From Duganella sp. BuS-21 (GTDB lineage: Bacteria; Pseudomonadota; Gammaproteobacteria; Burkholderiales; Burkholderiaceae_D): DNA of 64,000 nt. This document shows positions 57,583 through 64,000 of the stretch, one piece after another. Location: the NCBI GenBank assembly GCA_041874725.1, contig CP097466.1, positions 1,922,001 to 1,986,000 on the forward strand, written 5' to 3'. The notes below the pieces were generated by a model. It saw only the letters and a program-made list of their open reading frames with translations. It was not told where the DNA came from and ran no database searches. Within the stretch, counting starts at the first letter, position 1, and the number at the start of each line of letters is the position of its first letter. The position numbers and the translations under genes were made by a program.

Positions 57583-57583
57583 C

Positions 57584-58903
57584 TCAATGACTCCGCTGCG
57601 AGGCGAGCTTCTTGTTCCAGATCGCGACTGCCTGGTCGAGCGCCTGCTGGATGTCCTGCTTGCCGGTGACGCCGGCTTCGACGGCTTTTACCAGGTAGCG
57701 GCGCAGTTCGTCGTAGTCGGTGATGCCGGCGACGTACAGCGTGTGCGCATGCGGCATCGATACGGCGCCCGCCGCCACGGCTTTTTCCGCCGCACCGGCG
57801 CCTGGTGGCACGTTGGTGAAGAAGGGATCGTTGGCCGCTTGCGCCATCGCCGGGAACACGCTGGCCTGTTTGGCGAAGGCCAGCTGGTTGGCGTCGTTGG
57901 TGAGATAGCGGGCGAATTTGCCGATGGCCGGCATCAGTTTCGGGTCGACGTTCTTCGGCACGGCGTAGTGTATCAACCAGCCGCCATCGGCGATGCCGGT
58001 GGGGCCGAGCGGTGCCGGAGCGACGTCGGTGATGGCGTAGATATCTTTGGCGTCGCTCTGGATGCGTTTTACCGCCGTCGGTGGCGCCAGCAGCATGCCG
58101 AGGCGGCCGCCCTTGTAGGCGTCGATTGCAGCGGGGAAGTTATCTTCGGCGAACAGCGCGTCCTTCAGCAGGCCGCCGGCCTTGTAGGTCTCGGCCAGCT
58201 TGCGGATCAGCGCCACGTGGCCGGGCGAATTGAAGACTGCCTTGCCATTGGTGATGACGGGCAGGCCTTGCTGCATCATCAGGCCGTCGATCTTGGATAG
58301 CGCCGGACACAGGCCGGCCTTGCCGGTGTGCGCGGCGATCCGGCGCGCGAACAGCAACTGTTCGTCGAGATTGCGCGGCGCGTGCGGGATGCCGGCGGCC
58401 TTGAAAATCTGGGTGTTGTAGGCGATGACGGCGACGTTGCTATACATCGGGAAGCCGTAGGTCTTGCCGTTGAAGGTGAGGTCCTCCAGCGTGCTGGGGA
58501 TATAGCGTTGGCGGGCGTCGGCCAGCAGATTGTCGATGGGGGCGAGCAGGCCGTCGCGGGCGAATTCGTCGGCCCATGGGACGTTGAGGTTGACCAGCGC
58601 GGGCGGCGTGCCGGCCACGATGCGGGTCACCAGTTTGGTCTGGATGATATCCCAGGGGAAGTCCACCCACTCCACCTTCACGCCCGGATTCGCTGCCTCG
58701 TAGTTTTTCACCAGCGTCTCGTAATAGGGCGTGAACTTGGGCTTCATGCTGAAGGTCCAGAACTCGATCTTGTCGGCAGCGTGGGCGCTCGCTGCCAGCA
58801 GCAGCGCCGTCGTCCCCGCGCAGGCGGGGATCCATAGACTGCGTGCGATCACGTTCAGTATGGATCCCCGCGTGCGCGAGGATGACGGCTTTGCGGACAA
58901 CAT
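57584..58903 (-). CDS. Sugar ABC transporter binding protein with a repeat-derived signal region
   Basis: A 439-residue extracytoplasmic binding protein of the CUT1 (MalE-like) class. After the export signal the mature part begins ADKIEFWTFSMKPKFTPYYE, with YEAANPGVKVEWVDFPWDII and DEFARDGLLAPIDNLLADAR, all typical. The first ~35 codons are read through a REP-like element (58808-58888), giving SSSRTRGSILN and LWIPACAGTT before ALLLAASAHA. An internal GTG (VIARSLW) would give a shorter signal peptide of reasonable shape. Ligand GlcNAc or chitobiose is inferred from the operon. It starts four bases after the deaminase stop. Confidence 0.88.
   Translation of the reverse strand: MLSAKPSSSRTRGSILNVIARSLWIPACAGTTALLLAASAHAADKIEFWTFSMKPKFTPYYETLVKNYEAANPGVKVEWVDFPWDIIQTKLVTRIVAGTPPALVNLNVPWADEFARDGLLAPIDNLLADARQRYIPSTLEDLTFNGKTYGFPMYSNVAVIAYNTQIFKAAGIPHAPRNLDEQLLFARRIAAHTGKAGLCPALSKIDGLMMQQGLPVITNGKAVFNSPGHVALIRKLAETYKAGGLLKDALFAEDNFPAAIDAYKGGRLGMLLAPPTAVKRIQSDAKDIYAITDVAPAPLGPTGIADGGWLIHYAVPKNVDPKLMPAIGKFARYLTNDANQLAFAKQASVFPAMAQAANDPFFTNVPPGAGAAEKAVAAGAVSMPHAHTLYVAGITDYDELRRYLVKAVEAGVTGKQDIQQALDQAVAIWNKKLASQRSH
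58808..58888. repeat. REP-like family B copy inside the binding-protein signal sequence
   Basis: CGTCGTCCCCGCGCAGGCGG and CCGCGTGCGCGAGGATGACG are inverted halves around GGGATCCATAGACTG..TATGGATCC. It overlaps the 5' end of the binding-protein gene. Confidence 0.83.
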
Positions 58904-58906
58904 GAC

Positions 58907-59929
58907 TTAGTTAGTCTTCGTGACTTTGCTCAAGTGACGCGGCTGGTCCGGGTCCAGGCCGCGCGCGGCCGACAACTGGGCCGCCATCACATAGAAGGCC
59001 TGGATCGCCACGATAGGATCGAGATCCGGCGTCGCCGCAATCGGCAAGGTCAGATCGCGTTCCGCCACATCGGCCGGAGCGGCCAGCAGTACGCGTGCGC
59101 CACGGCCACGCATTTCGCTCGCCAGCGCCAGCAGGCTGGCCTGGGTCGGGCCGCGCGTGGCGAAGATCACCAGCGGATAGCCTTCTTCGATCAGTGCCAT
59201 CGGACCATGCTTGATCTCCGCGCCGCTGAAGGCTTCCGCCTGCAGCGCCGAGGTTTCCTTGAACTTCAGCGACGCTTCCAGCGCCACCGGGAAGCTGATG
59301 CCGCGTCCCACCACCATGATGTTGCGGGCCGGCGTCAAGACTTCAATCGCCTTCGACCAGTCTTCATTGGTCGCTGCGCGCAGCGATTCCGGCAGGGCTT
59401 CCAGGCCTGCCAGCAGCTCCGGGTCGTTCTGCCATGCCGCCACCAGGCGTGCGCTCGCCACCAGGCTGGTGATGAAGCTCTTGGTCGCGGCCACGCTCTG
59501 CTCTTTACCGGCGCGCAGCGGCATTGCGAATTCGGCGGCGTGTGCCAGCGGCGAATCGATGTCGTTCACCAGCGCGATGGTGGTGGCGCCGCCGTCGCGG
59601 AAGTAGCGGATCGGCTCGACCACGTCCGGGCTCTGGCCCGATTGCGAAATTGAGATCGCCAGCGTGTCGCGCGTGATCAGCGGCGATTTGTTCAGGGTCA
59701 CCAGCGACATCGGCAGCGAGGCCACCACGCGGCCCAGACGCGCCATGATCAGGTAGGCCGCATAGGCGCAGGCGTGGTCCGAACTGCCGCGCGCGATGGT
59801 CAGGGCGGTCGAGAAGGACGTGCTCCTCAATTTGCGGCCCAGCTCCGCGTAACGGTCGCCGTCGTTGGCCAGTTGCAGGGCGACGCAATCAGCTGCGGAC
59901 AGGGCTTCTTTCAACATCATTGAGGTCAC
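58907..59929 (-). CDS. SIS-domain glucosamine-6-phosphate deaminase (NagB-II type)
   Basis: A 340-residue enzyme related to the isomerase half of GlmS, converting glucosamine-6-phosphate to fructose-6-phosphate and ammonia. Two SIS domains are seen: TIARGSSDHACAYAAYLIMA with AISISQSGQSPDVVEPIRYF, and MVVGRGISFPVALEASLKFK with EIKHGPMALIEEGYPLVIFA. The end RGLDPDQPRHLSKVTKTN matches the GlmS tail. The start is GTG at 59929, overlapping the nagA stop as GTGA, with GGAGAA before it. It replaces the unrelated NagB in this operon. Confidence 0.92.
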   Translation of the reverse strand: MTSMMLKEALSAADCVALQLANDGDRYAELGRKLRSTSFSTALTIARGSSDHACAYAAYLIMARLGRVVASLPMSLVTLNKSPLITRDTLAISISQSGQSPDVVEPIRYFRDGGATTIALVNDIDSPLAHAAEFAMPLRAGKEQSVAATKSFITSLVASARLVAAWQNDPELLAGLEALPESLRAATNEDWSKAIEVLTPARNIMVVGRGISFPVALEASLKFKETSALQAEAFSGAEIKHGPMALIEEGYPLVIFATRGPTQASLLALASEMRGRGARVLLAAPADVAERDLTLPIAATPDLDPIVAIQAFYVMAAQLSAARGLDPDQPRHLSKVTKTN

Positions 59930-61023
59930 AACAATTCTCCTTCGATATAGACGGCTTTAAGGTTCAGGTCACGGTCGAGCACCACGAAGTCGGCGAAAGC
60001 GCCGGGGGCCAGGCGGCCCCGCTCGGAGAGGCCGAGGTAATCGGCCGCATACGTTGAGACCCGTGCCGAGGCGTCCGCCAGATCGAGGCCGAGTCCGACC
60101 AGGTTGCGCAGCGCCTGGTCCATGGTGAGGGTGCTGCCGGCCAGCGTGCCGTCTGGCAGGCGCACGCCGCCCATGCATTTCATGACGGTGTGGCGGCCCA
60201 GCATATACTCGCCGTCCGGCATGCCGGTGGCGGAGGTTGAATCGGTCACGCAGTACAGGTGCGGAATGCAGCGCAGCGCGGTCTTGATGGCGCCTGGATG
60301 CACGTGCAGCAGGTCGGGAATGAATTCGGCGAAGCGCGCATGGGCCAGCGCCGCACCGACCATGCCGGGCTCGCGGTGATGCAGGCCGGTCATGGCGTTG
60401 AACAGGTGGGTGAAGCCGTGCGCACCGTGCTCCAGCGCGGCCACGCCATCCTCATAGGTGCCGAGGGTGTGGCCGATCTGCACGCGCATGCCGGCTTCCG
60501 ACAGTTCCTTCACCAGCGCCAGGTGACCTTCGATTTCCGGCGCCACGGTGATCAATTTGAGCGGCGCCAGTTGTTCCAGCTTGCGCACGTCGGCCAGCTT
60601 GGCCGAGCGCGCGTAGGGTGGCTGCGCACCGAGCTTGCCGGAGTTGATGAACGGGCCTTCGAGGTGGGCGCCGAGCACGCGCGCTTCGCCGACGCCGCGC
60701 TGGGCCGCCGCTGCGCCGATGCCTTTCAATGCGAGGTCGATGTCCTCGGGCGGCGCGGTCATGGTGGTGGCCAGCATGCTGGTGGTGCCATGCTTGGCGT
60801 GGATGGCGGCGATGGTGCGCACAGCGTCGCCGCCTTCCATCACGTCCTTGCCGCCGCCGCCGTGCACGTGCAGGTCGATAAACCCAGGCAGGATATAGAC
60901 TTCCTCGTTCAGCGCGGGATCGGCGCCGGCGCCGATGACGGATGCGATGCGCTCGTCGAAAGTGAGTTCACCGTGGATCCAGCCGGCCGGTGTCAGGATA
61001 TTGCCTTTGATTGCATCGCTCAT
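59926..61023 (-). CDS. nagA: N-acetylglucosamine-6-phosphate deacetylase
   Basis: A 365-residue amidohydrolase removing acetate from GlcNAc-6-phosphate. LPGFIDLHVHGGGGKDVMEG starts the barrel with the H-x-H pair, GAHLEGPFINSGKLGAQPPY holds the metal Glu, GHTLGTYEDGVAALEHGAHG and FTHLFNAMTGLHHREPGMVG the next His residues, and VTDSTSATGMPDGEYMLGRH the catalytic Asp. It overlaps the GntR gene upstream by four bases and the SIS deaminase downstream by four, showing tight operon structure. Confidence 0.95.
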   Translation of the reverse strand: MSDAIKGNILTPAGWIHGELTFDERIASVIGAGADPALNEEVYILPGFIDLHVHGGGGKDVMEGGDAVRTIAAIHAKHGTTSMLATTMTAPPEDIDLALKGIGAAAAQRGVGEARVLGAHLEGPFINSGKLGAQPPYARSAKLADVRKLEQLAPLKLITVAPEIEGHLALVKELSEAGMRVQIGHTLGTYEDGVAALEHGAHGFTHLFNAMTGLHHREPGMVGAALAHARFAEFIPDLLHVHPGAIKTALRCIPHLYCVTDSTSATGMPDGEYMLGRHTVMKCMGGVRLPDGTLAGSTLTMDQALRNLVGLGLDLADASARVSTYAADYLGLSERGRLAPGAFADFVVLDRDLNLKAVYIEGELL

Positions 61024-61766
61024 CTGCGCGACTCCGCTACGAATTCATAATAATCACTACGGCAGAACGAGTGGGTCAATTCCACTGCCGCGCCGTTGTC
61101 GAGATAACTCACGCGGGTGATATGCAGCATCGCCGCACCCGCAGGAATATTGGCCAGGCGTGCTTGCTCCTCGCTGGCGTTGACGGCGCGGATATGCTGC
61201 AGCGCGCGCATCGGGATGGTGCCATTGGCCTCCAGATAGCCGTACAGCGTATCGGTCACGCTGTGCGGGTTGGGCATGTACTGCGCCGGGATGGTGGTGG
61301 TTTCAATCGCCATCACCACATCGTCGGCGGTGCGCAGGCGTTTGAGGCGCGCCACCGGCATATTCGGTGAGAGGCCGAGCGACAGCAGTTCCACCGGCGA
61401 GGCGAGGCCGAGCTCGCGCTGCAGCCAGCGCGAGCCGGCCTTGAAGCCGCGCTCGCGCAGCTCTTCGGAGAAGCTGGTCAGGCGCGACAAGGGTTGTTCG
61501 AGTTTCGGCGTGATGTAGGTGCCGGAGCCGCGCTTGCGGGTCAGCATGCCGCGCTCGCACAGCATGTCGATGGCTTTGCGTGCGGTCACGCGCGAGATGT
61601 TGAGCATGTCCGACAGCACGCGCTCGGACGGCAGGGCCTCGTTGGCGCGCCAGTCGCCGCCGGCGATACCGTCGGACAGCTTGTTCGCCAGTTGCATGTA
61701 CAGTGGCGTGTCGCTGCCGGCGTCCGGCCTGAAGTCACTTAACTGCGCGCTCAACTGGGCTAGCAC
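61020..61766 (-). CDS. GntR/HutC-family regulator with UTRA domain (second GntR, NagR-like)
   Basis: A 248-residue regulator. LYMQLANKLSDGIAGGDWRA and EALPSERVLSDMLNISRVTA are the winged helix; the UTRA domain includes LTSFSEELRERGFKAGSRWL and RLKRLRTADDVVMAIETTTI. It is the second gene of the nag operon and probably represses it until GlcNAc-6-phosphate or glucosamine-6-phosphate rises, as in NagR/DasR of other bacteria. Start is GTG at 61766 with AAGGAG eight bases before it. Its best operator candidate is at 62730-62750, against the nag promoter. Confidence 0.9.
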   Translation of the reverse strand: MLAQLSAQLSDFRPDAGSDTPLYMQLANKLSDGIAGGDWRANEALPSERVLSDMLNISRVTARKAIDMLCERGMLTRKRGSGTYITPKLEQPLSRLTSFSEELRERGFKAGSRWLQRELGLASPVELLSLGLSPNMPVARLKRLRTADDVVMAIETTTIPAQYMPNPHSVTDTLYGYLEANGTIPMRALQHIRAVNASEEQARLANIPAGAAMLHITRVSYLDNGAAVELTHSFCRSDYYEFVAESRR

Positions 61767-61770
61767 GGAC

Positions 61771-62652
61771 TCACTCCTTGAAGCGGGTTTGGATCAGGCG
61801 CAGCGCGCCGGCGGCGGAGTCGCCATGCGGCGCGACCACGCGCTGCGACATCGACGACGGCAGGTAAGGGCGCATCGGCGCGGCCAGGCCGCCGCACAGC
61901 GCGATCGGCAGCGTGGCGCTGGCGTCGAGCGCATGGGCCATCAATTCCACTTCGCGGCCGGCCGCTTGCAGGATGGCGCGTGCGGTGTCGTTGCTGTCGC
62001 CGTGCAGGAGGACGATGCGCGCCAGTTGCGCGTAATGGGTCTGGGTGGCGCGCGCCAGCCAGTTCTGGATGGCGTTGCGCGGTTCTGCTTGATTCGCGCC
62101 GCAGGCATTGGCGACGTCGGTGGCGAAGGCGTTGGCCGGCATGCGGCCGTCGAGCACTTGCTGCACGTGGTTGATGGCGCGCAGGCCCATCCAGGCGCCG
62201 CTGGCTTCATCACCGGCGGGGAAGCCCCAGCCGCCGACTTCGACGTGACGGCCATCGGCCAGTTTGATTTCGCCGACGCTGCCGGTGCCGAGCGCGATGA
62301 TGGCGCCGGGCTGGCCCTGGTGCGCGCCGAGCACGGTGGTATGGCCGTCGCTTTCCAGCGCCACCTGGGCGTAGCCCGGATTGGCGGCGACGAATTCGGC
62401 GGCCCATTGTCGGTTGTGCACGCCGGCCAGGCCGAGGCCGATGGCGATGGTGCTTTTGTCGGGAAAATCCAGTGCGGCGGCGTCGAAGGCTTGCGTGGCG
62501 GCTTCTTCCACGGCGGCCCAGGCTTTGGCGATGCCGTGCATCAAGCCGGAAGGGCCGCCGGCGCCTTCAGCGATTTCCACACCATCGGCGCGCGCCAGGC
62601 GCACCCGGGTGCCACTGCCGCCGCCGTCTACGCCGATGAAAAATTCGATCAT
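61771..62652 (-). CDS. N-acetylglucosamine kinase (BadF/BadG family)
   Basis: A 293-residue ASKHA-fold kinase. MIEFFIGVDGGGSGTRVRLA is the phosphate-1 motif, GLGLAGVHNRQWAAEFVAAN the middle segment, and IALGTGSVGEIKLADGRHVE with VGGWGFPAGDEASGAWMGLR the adenosine-binding region. In this setting it phosphorylates GlcNAc entering from the importers to GlcNAc-6-phosphate, the NagA substrate. Start is ATG at 62652 (the reading to 62727 extends into the promoter). First gene of the ten-gene operon, 4 bp before gntR. Confidence 0.88.
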   Translation of the reverse strand: MIEFFIGVDGGGSGTRVRLARADGVEIAEGAGGPSGLMHGIAKAWAAVEEAATQAFDAAALDFPDKSTIAIGLGLAGVHNRQWAAEFVAANPGYAQVALESDGHTTVLGAHQGQPGAIIALGTGSVGEIKLADGRHVEVGGWGFPAGDEASGAWMGLRAINHVQQVLDGRMPANAFATDVANACGANQAEPRNAIQNWLARATQTHYAQLARIVLLHGDSNDTARAILQAAGREVELMAHALDASATLPIALCGGLAAPMRPYLPSSMSQRVVAPHGDSAAGALRLIQTRFKE

Positions 62653-62697
62653 GTTTACCTGAGAAAGCTGATGCCGGGATACCCCGCGATGAAGGGC

Positions 62698-62727
62698 ACT
62701 ATAGGGCGTGGCAAACCAGCTTGTCAA
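62698..62727 (-). promoter_or_regulatory. Near-consensus promoter of the nag operon
   Basis: On the minus strand a perfect TTGACA (62727-62722), an 18-bp spacer and TATAGT (62703-62698) lie about 46 bases before the nagK start at 62652. This is the strongest promoter match in the window. Confidence 0.8.
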
Positions 62728-62729
62728 CA

Positions 62730-62750
62730 GGTATTTAACTGGTATTAAAA
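62730..62750 (-). promoter_or_regulatory. Candidate GntR operator next to the nag -35
   Basis: On the minus strand TTTTAATACCAG, then TTAAATACC: two AATACC half-sites 11 bp apart, ending two bases before the TTGACA. It matches 48027-48047 at 18 of 21 positions. A repressor bound here would cover the -35. Owner (either GntR) is inferred. Confidence 0.65.
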
Positions 62751-62981
62751 AATATTGAAGTGGACTGGGGTTGTCGTCTTGTAATCGTTTTCTAAGTGCT
62801 TGTTTTTAATAAATAAAAAGTAAATTATCGGCCCGCAGTCCAATGTCGCATTTGAATGCCACTTCGTCAGCCTCGTCGTTCCCGCGAAAGCGGGAATCCA
62901 TAGCGGCTGGGCTCCATCGTTGGCGTATGGATTCCCGCTTTCGCGGGAATGACGCGTGCGTGGCGCGGGGGACGGGGGGCG
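62751..62981. other. Intergenic region between the nag promoter and the DUF2807 gene
   Basis: Upstream of the operator the sequence is AT-rich (62751-62830), then the family B palindrome at 62874-62954. The DUF2807 gene ends at 62982 in the same direction. No separate gene is supported; the palindrome may end its transcript. Confidence 0.5.
62874..62954. repeat. REP-like family B copy, longest-stem version
   Basis: CGTCGTTCCCGCGAAAGCGG and CCGCTTTCGCGGGAATGACG are inverted halves with long uninterrupted pairing GTTCCCGCGAAAGCGGGAAT; the core is the common 'ATGGATTCCCGC' REP design. Located after the DUF2807 stop. Confidence 0.85.
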
Positions 62982-64000
62982 TCAGCGGTGGTAGGTGACC
63001 AGGCGGGTACGGCTGGCGTCGGCGTTCTCGGCGACCGTCACTACTGCATTGCCTGGGCCGTGGACGGTGACGTCGGTTTGGCGCGTGCACAGCTGGCGCG
63101 CGTCGAGGTCGCCCGAGCCGCTCACTTGCGCGTTCAGCACGGCGGTATTGCCGGACAGGACCATGTTGCCGGGACCGCTCAGCCGCGCACGCACGCTTTG
63201 CGCTTCCAGGCCGCGCACCGTGAGGTCGCCCGAACCATGGACTTCGGCGTCGAGTTTCTTGATGTGGCCGGCGATGCATGCCTCGCCCGGACCGTGCAAC
63301 GAGGCGCTGGCCGCTTCGGCGCTGAGGGTGCAGGCGTCGAGGTCGCCCGAGCCGTGGACGTCGGCGCGGATTTCCTTGGCGCTGCCGTGCAACGCCACCG
63401 AACCGGGGCCATGCAGCGCGGCGTTGACGCGGTTGGCGCGGATGTCGCTGATGTCGAGGTCGCCAGAGCCGTTGACCACCAGGTTCAAGTCCTGCGTGAC
63501 GCCGGCGAGGCTGACGTCGCCCGGGCCGCCCATCTGCAGGTTGAGGTTGGCCGACGACAGCGCGCGCAGGTCGAGGTCGCCGCTGCCGTTGGCGGTGATG
63601 CTGAGGTCGCCCACCTTGCCGGTGGCGTGGATGTCGCCCGGGCCGTCCGACACCAGGGTCAGCGCCTTGCCCTGGAATTGCTGCAGGTCGACGTCGCCGC
63701 TGCCGGCGTTGCGCAGGCTTTTCAGGCCGGCCGCGCTGATGCGGATGGTCATTGGCGGCCGGCTTTCCTTGCCCCAGCTGAGGTTGAGTGTCCAGCCTTT
63801 TTGCTTGCGCGGCTGGCGCACGGTGAGCGTGTCGCCGCTGACCGAGGTTTCGATCTCGGCAAACTGGCGGCGCAGACCGCTCAGCTCCACCGCATTGCCC
63901 GGCTGCGCGGTGACGATCACGCGGAATGGGCCGATGAGATTGAGGTTGGTGAACGGCGCGACGCTGCGCGTTTCGCTGCCGTAGCTGTCGTCTTTGGTAT
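62982..64000 (-). CDS. DUF2807/GIN-domain secreted protein (partial, 5' end outside window)
   Basis: At least 339 residues are visible; the frame is open to the right edge (SETRSVAPFTNLNLIGPFRV, then IVTAQP), so the signal sequence is missing. The protein is a beta-helix of the 'head GIN' type. Turns alternate GSGDLDL and GPGD or GPG about every 20 residues (AGSGDVDLQ, DGPGDIHA, NGSGDLDLR, GGPGDVSLA, NGSGDLDI, HGPGSVAL, HGSGDLDA, HGPGEACIA and on). Such domains are usually exported and may bind surfaces or act as adhesin-like or anti-sigma-linked proteins. Precise role unknown. Confidence 0.8.
   Translation of the reverse strand, partial: TKDDSYGSETRSVAPFTNLNLIGPFRVIVTAQPGNAVELSGLRRQFAEIETSVSGDTLTVRQPRKQKGWTLNLSWGKESRPPMTIRISAAGLKSLRNAGSGDVDLQQFQGKALTLVSDGPGDIHATGKVGDLSITANGSGDLDLRALSSANLNLQMGGPGDVSLAGVTQDLNLVVNGSGDLDISDIRANRVNAALHGPGSVALHGSAKEIRADVHGSGDLDACTLSAEAASASLHGPGEACIAGHIKKLDAEVHGSGDLTVRGLEAQSVRARLSGPGNMVLSGNTAVLNAQVSGSGDLDARQLCTRQTDVTVHGPGNAVVTVAENADASRTRLVTYHR

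Noticed and set aside
62806..63279. Minus-strand frame with the SFPRKRESI..MDSRFRGND text
   Set aside because: This peptide is the well-known translation of REP-type palindromes; not a gene.

Overview
The window looks like chromosome of a GC-rich betaproteobacterium of the Oxalobacteraceae type (Massilia/Duganella/Janthinobacterium-like). Supporting signs are the rpsP-rimM-trmD-rplS block, glnS, alaS, etfBA beside an acyl-CoA dehydrogenase, a DUF3579 gene, and a large TonB-receptor/chitin-sugar locus. No tRNA, rRNA, CRISPR array, transposase or phage gene was recognised. This is inference from gene content; no search was run.

Layout. 1-1.5 kb: start of a probable cyclic-nucleotide-binding protein, a BtuF-like metal-receptor protein and an HPF-like ribosome-associated protein. 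1.55-4.53 kb: a lower-GC stretch with a small membrane protein and a tightly overlapping three-gene cassette (cupin-like protein, membrane-anchored dCTP-deaminase-fold protein lacking the catalytic Glu, ThiL/PurM-like protein) behind a 17-bp palindrome; this is the best candidate for an undescribed system. 4.5-8.4 kb: MFS exporter, DUF1345, flavin/ferredoxin reductase and a divergent SDR epimerase whose start lies 12 bp away. 8.5-12.9 kb: small proteins, a protein with AHSGV repeats and a CHASE histidine kinase, the last two enclosed by two inverted copies of a ~165-bp repeat. 12.9-17.4 kb: glnS, then a J-domain protein and three unknown genes in one unit. 17.4-25.5 kb: two LysR regulators with their neighbours, a decayed PAS/EAL gene, CoA-transferase, M48 peptidase and glycerophosphodiesterase. 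25.6-34.9 kb: alaS, TusA-like, etfBA, acyl-CoA dehydrogenase, proline dehydrogenase and envelope proteins. 35-43.3 kb: ribosomal protein/tRNA-methylation operon, Nudix, CbiB-like, DUF3579, M16 protease and GH26.

43.6-62.7 kb is a chitin/N-acetylglucosamine region. A secreted GH18 chitinase, a TonB receptor and a flavin-dependent halogenase-like protein sit near one GntR/UTRA regulator. A ten-gene minus-strand operon (nagK, GntR, nagA, SIS-type deaminase, sugar ABC binding protein and two permeases, GH3 hexosaminidase, AmpG-like MFS, ABC ATPase) carries a second one. Expected flow: chitin is cut outside, oligomers cross the outer membrane through the TonB receptor and the inner membrane through the ABC and/or MFS carriers, GH3 trims them, and NagK/NagA/SIS deaminase deliver fructose-6-phosphate. 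A 21-bp element matching at 18 of 21 positions occurs upstream of the TonB receptor and against the -35 of the nag operon, tying the two loci together.

Three dispersed repeat families run through the window: (A) four copies of an element with a GGGTC(A/G)GACCC hairpin; (B) six REP-like palindromes, three of which run into coding sequence; (C) two long palindromes beginning CGGGGTCAG, one with perfect 45-bp arms. The window ends inside a DUF2807 (GIN-domain) protein.
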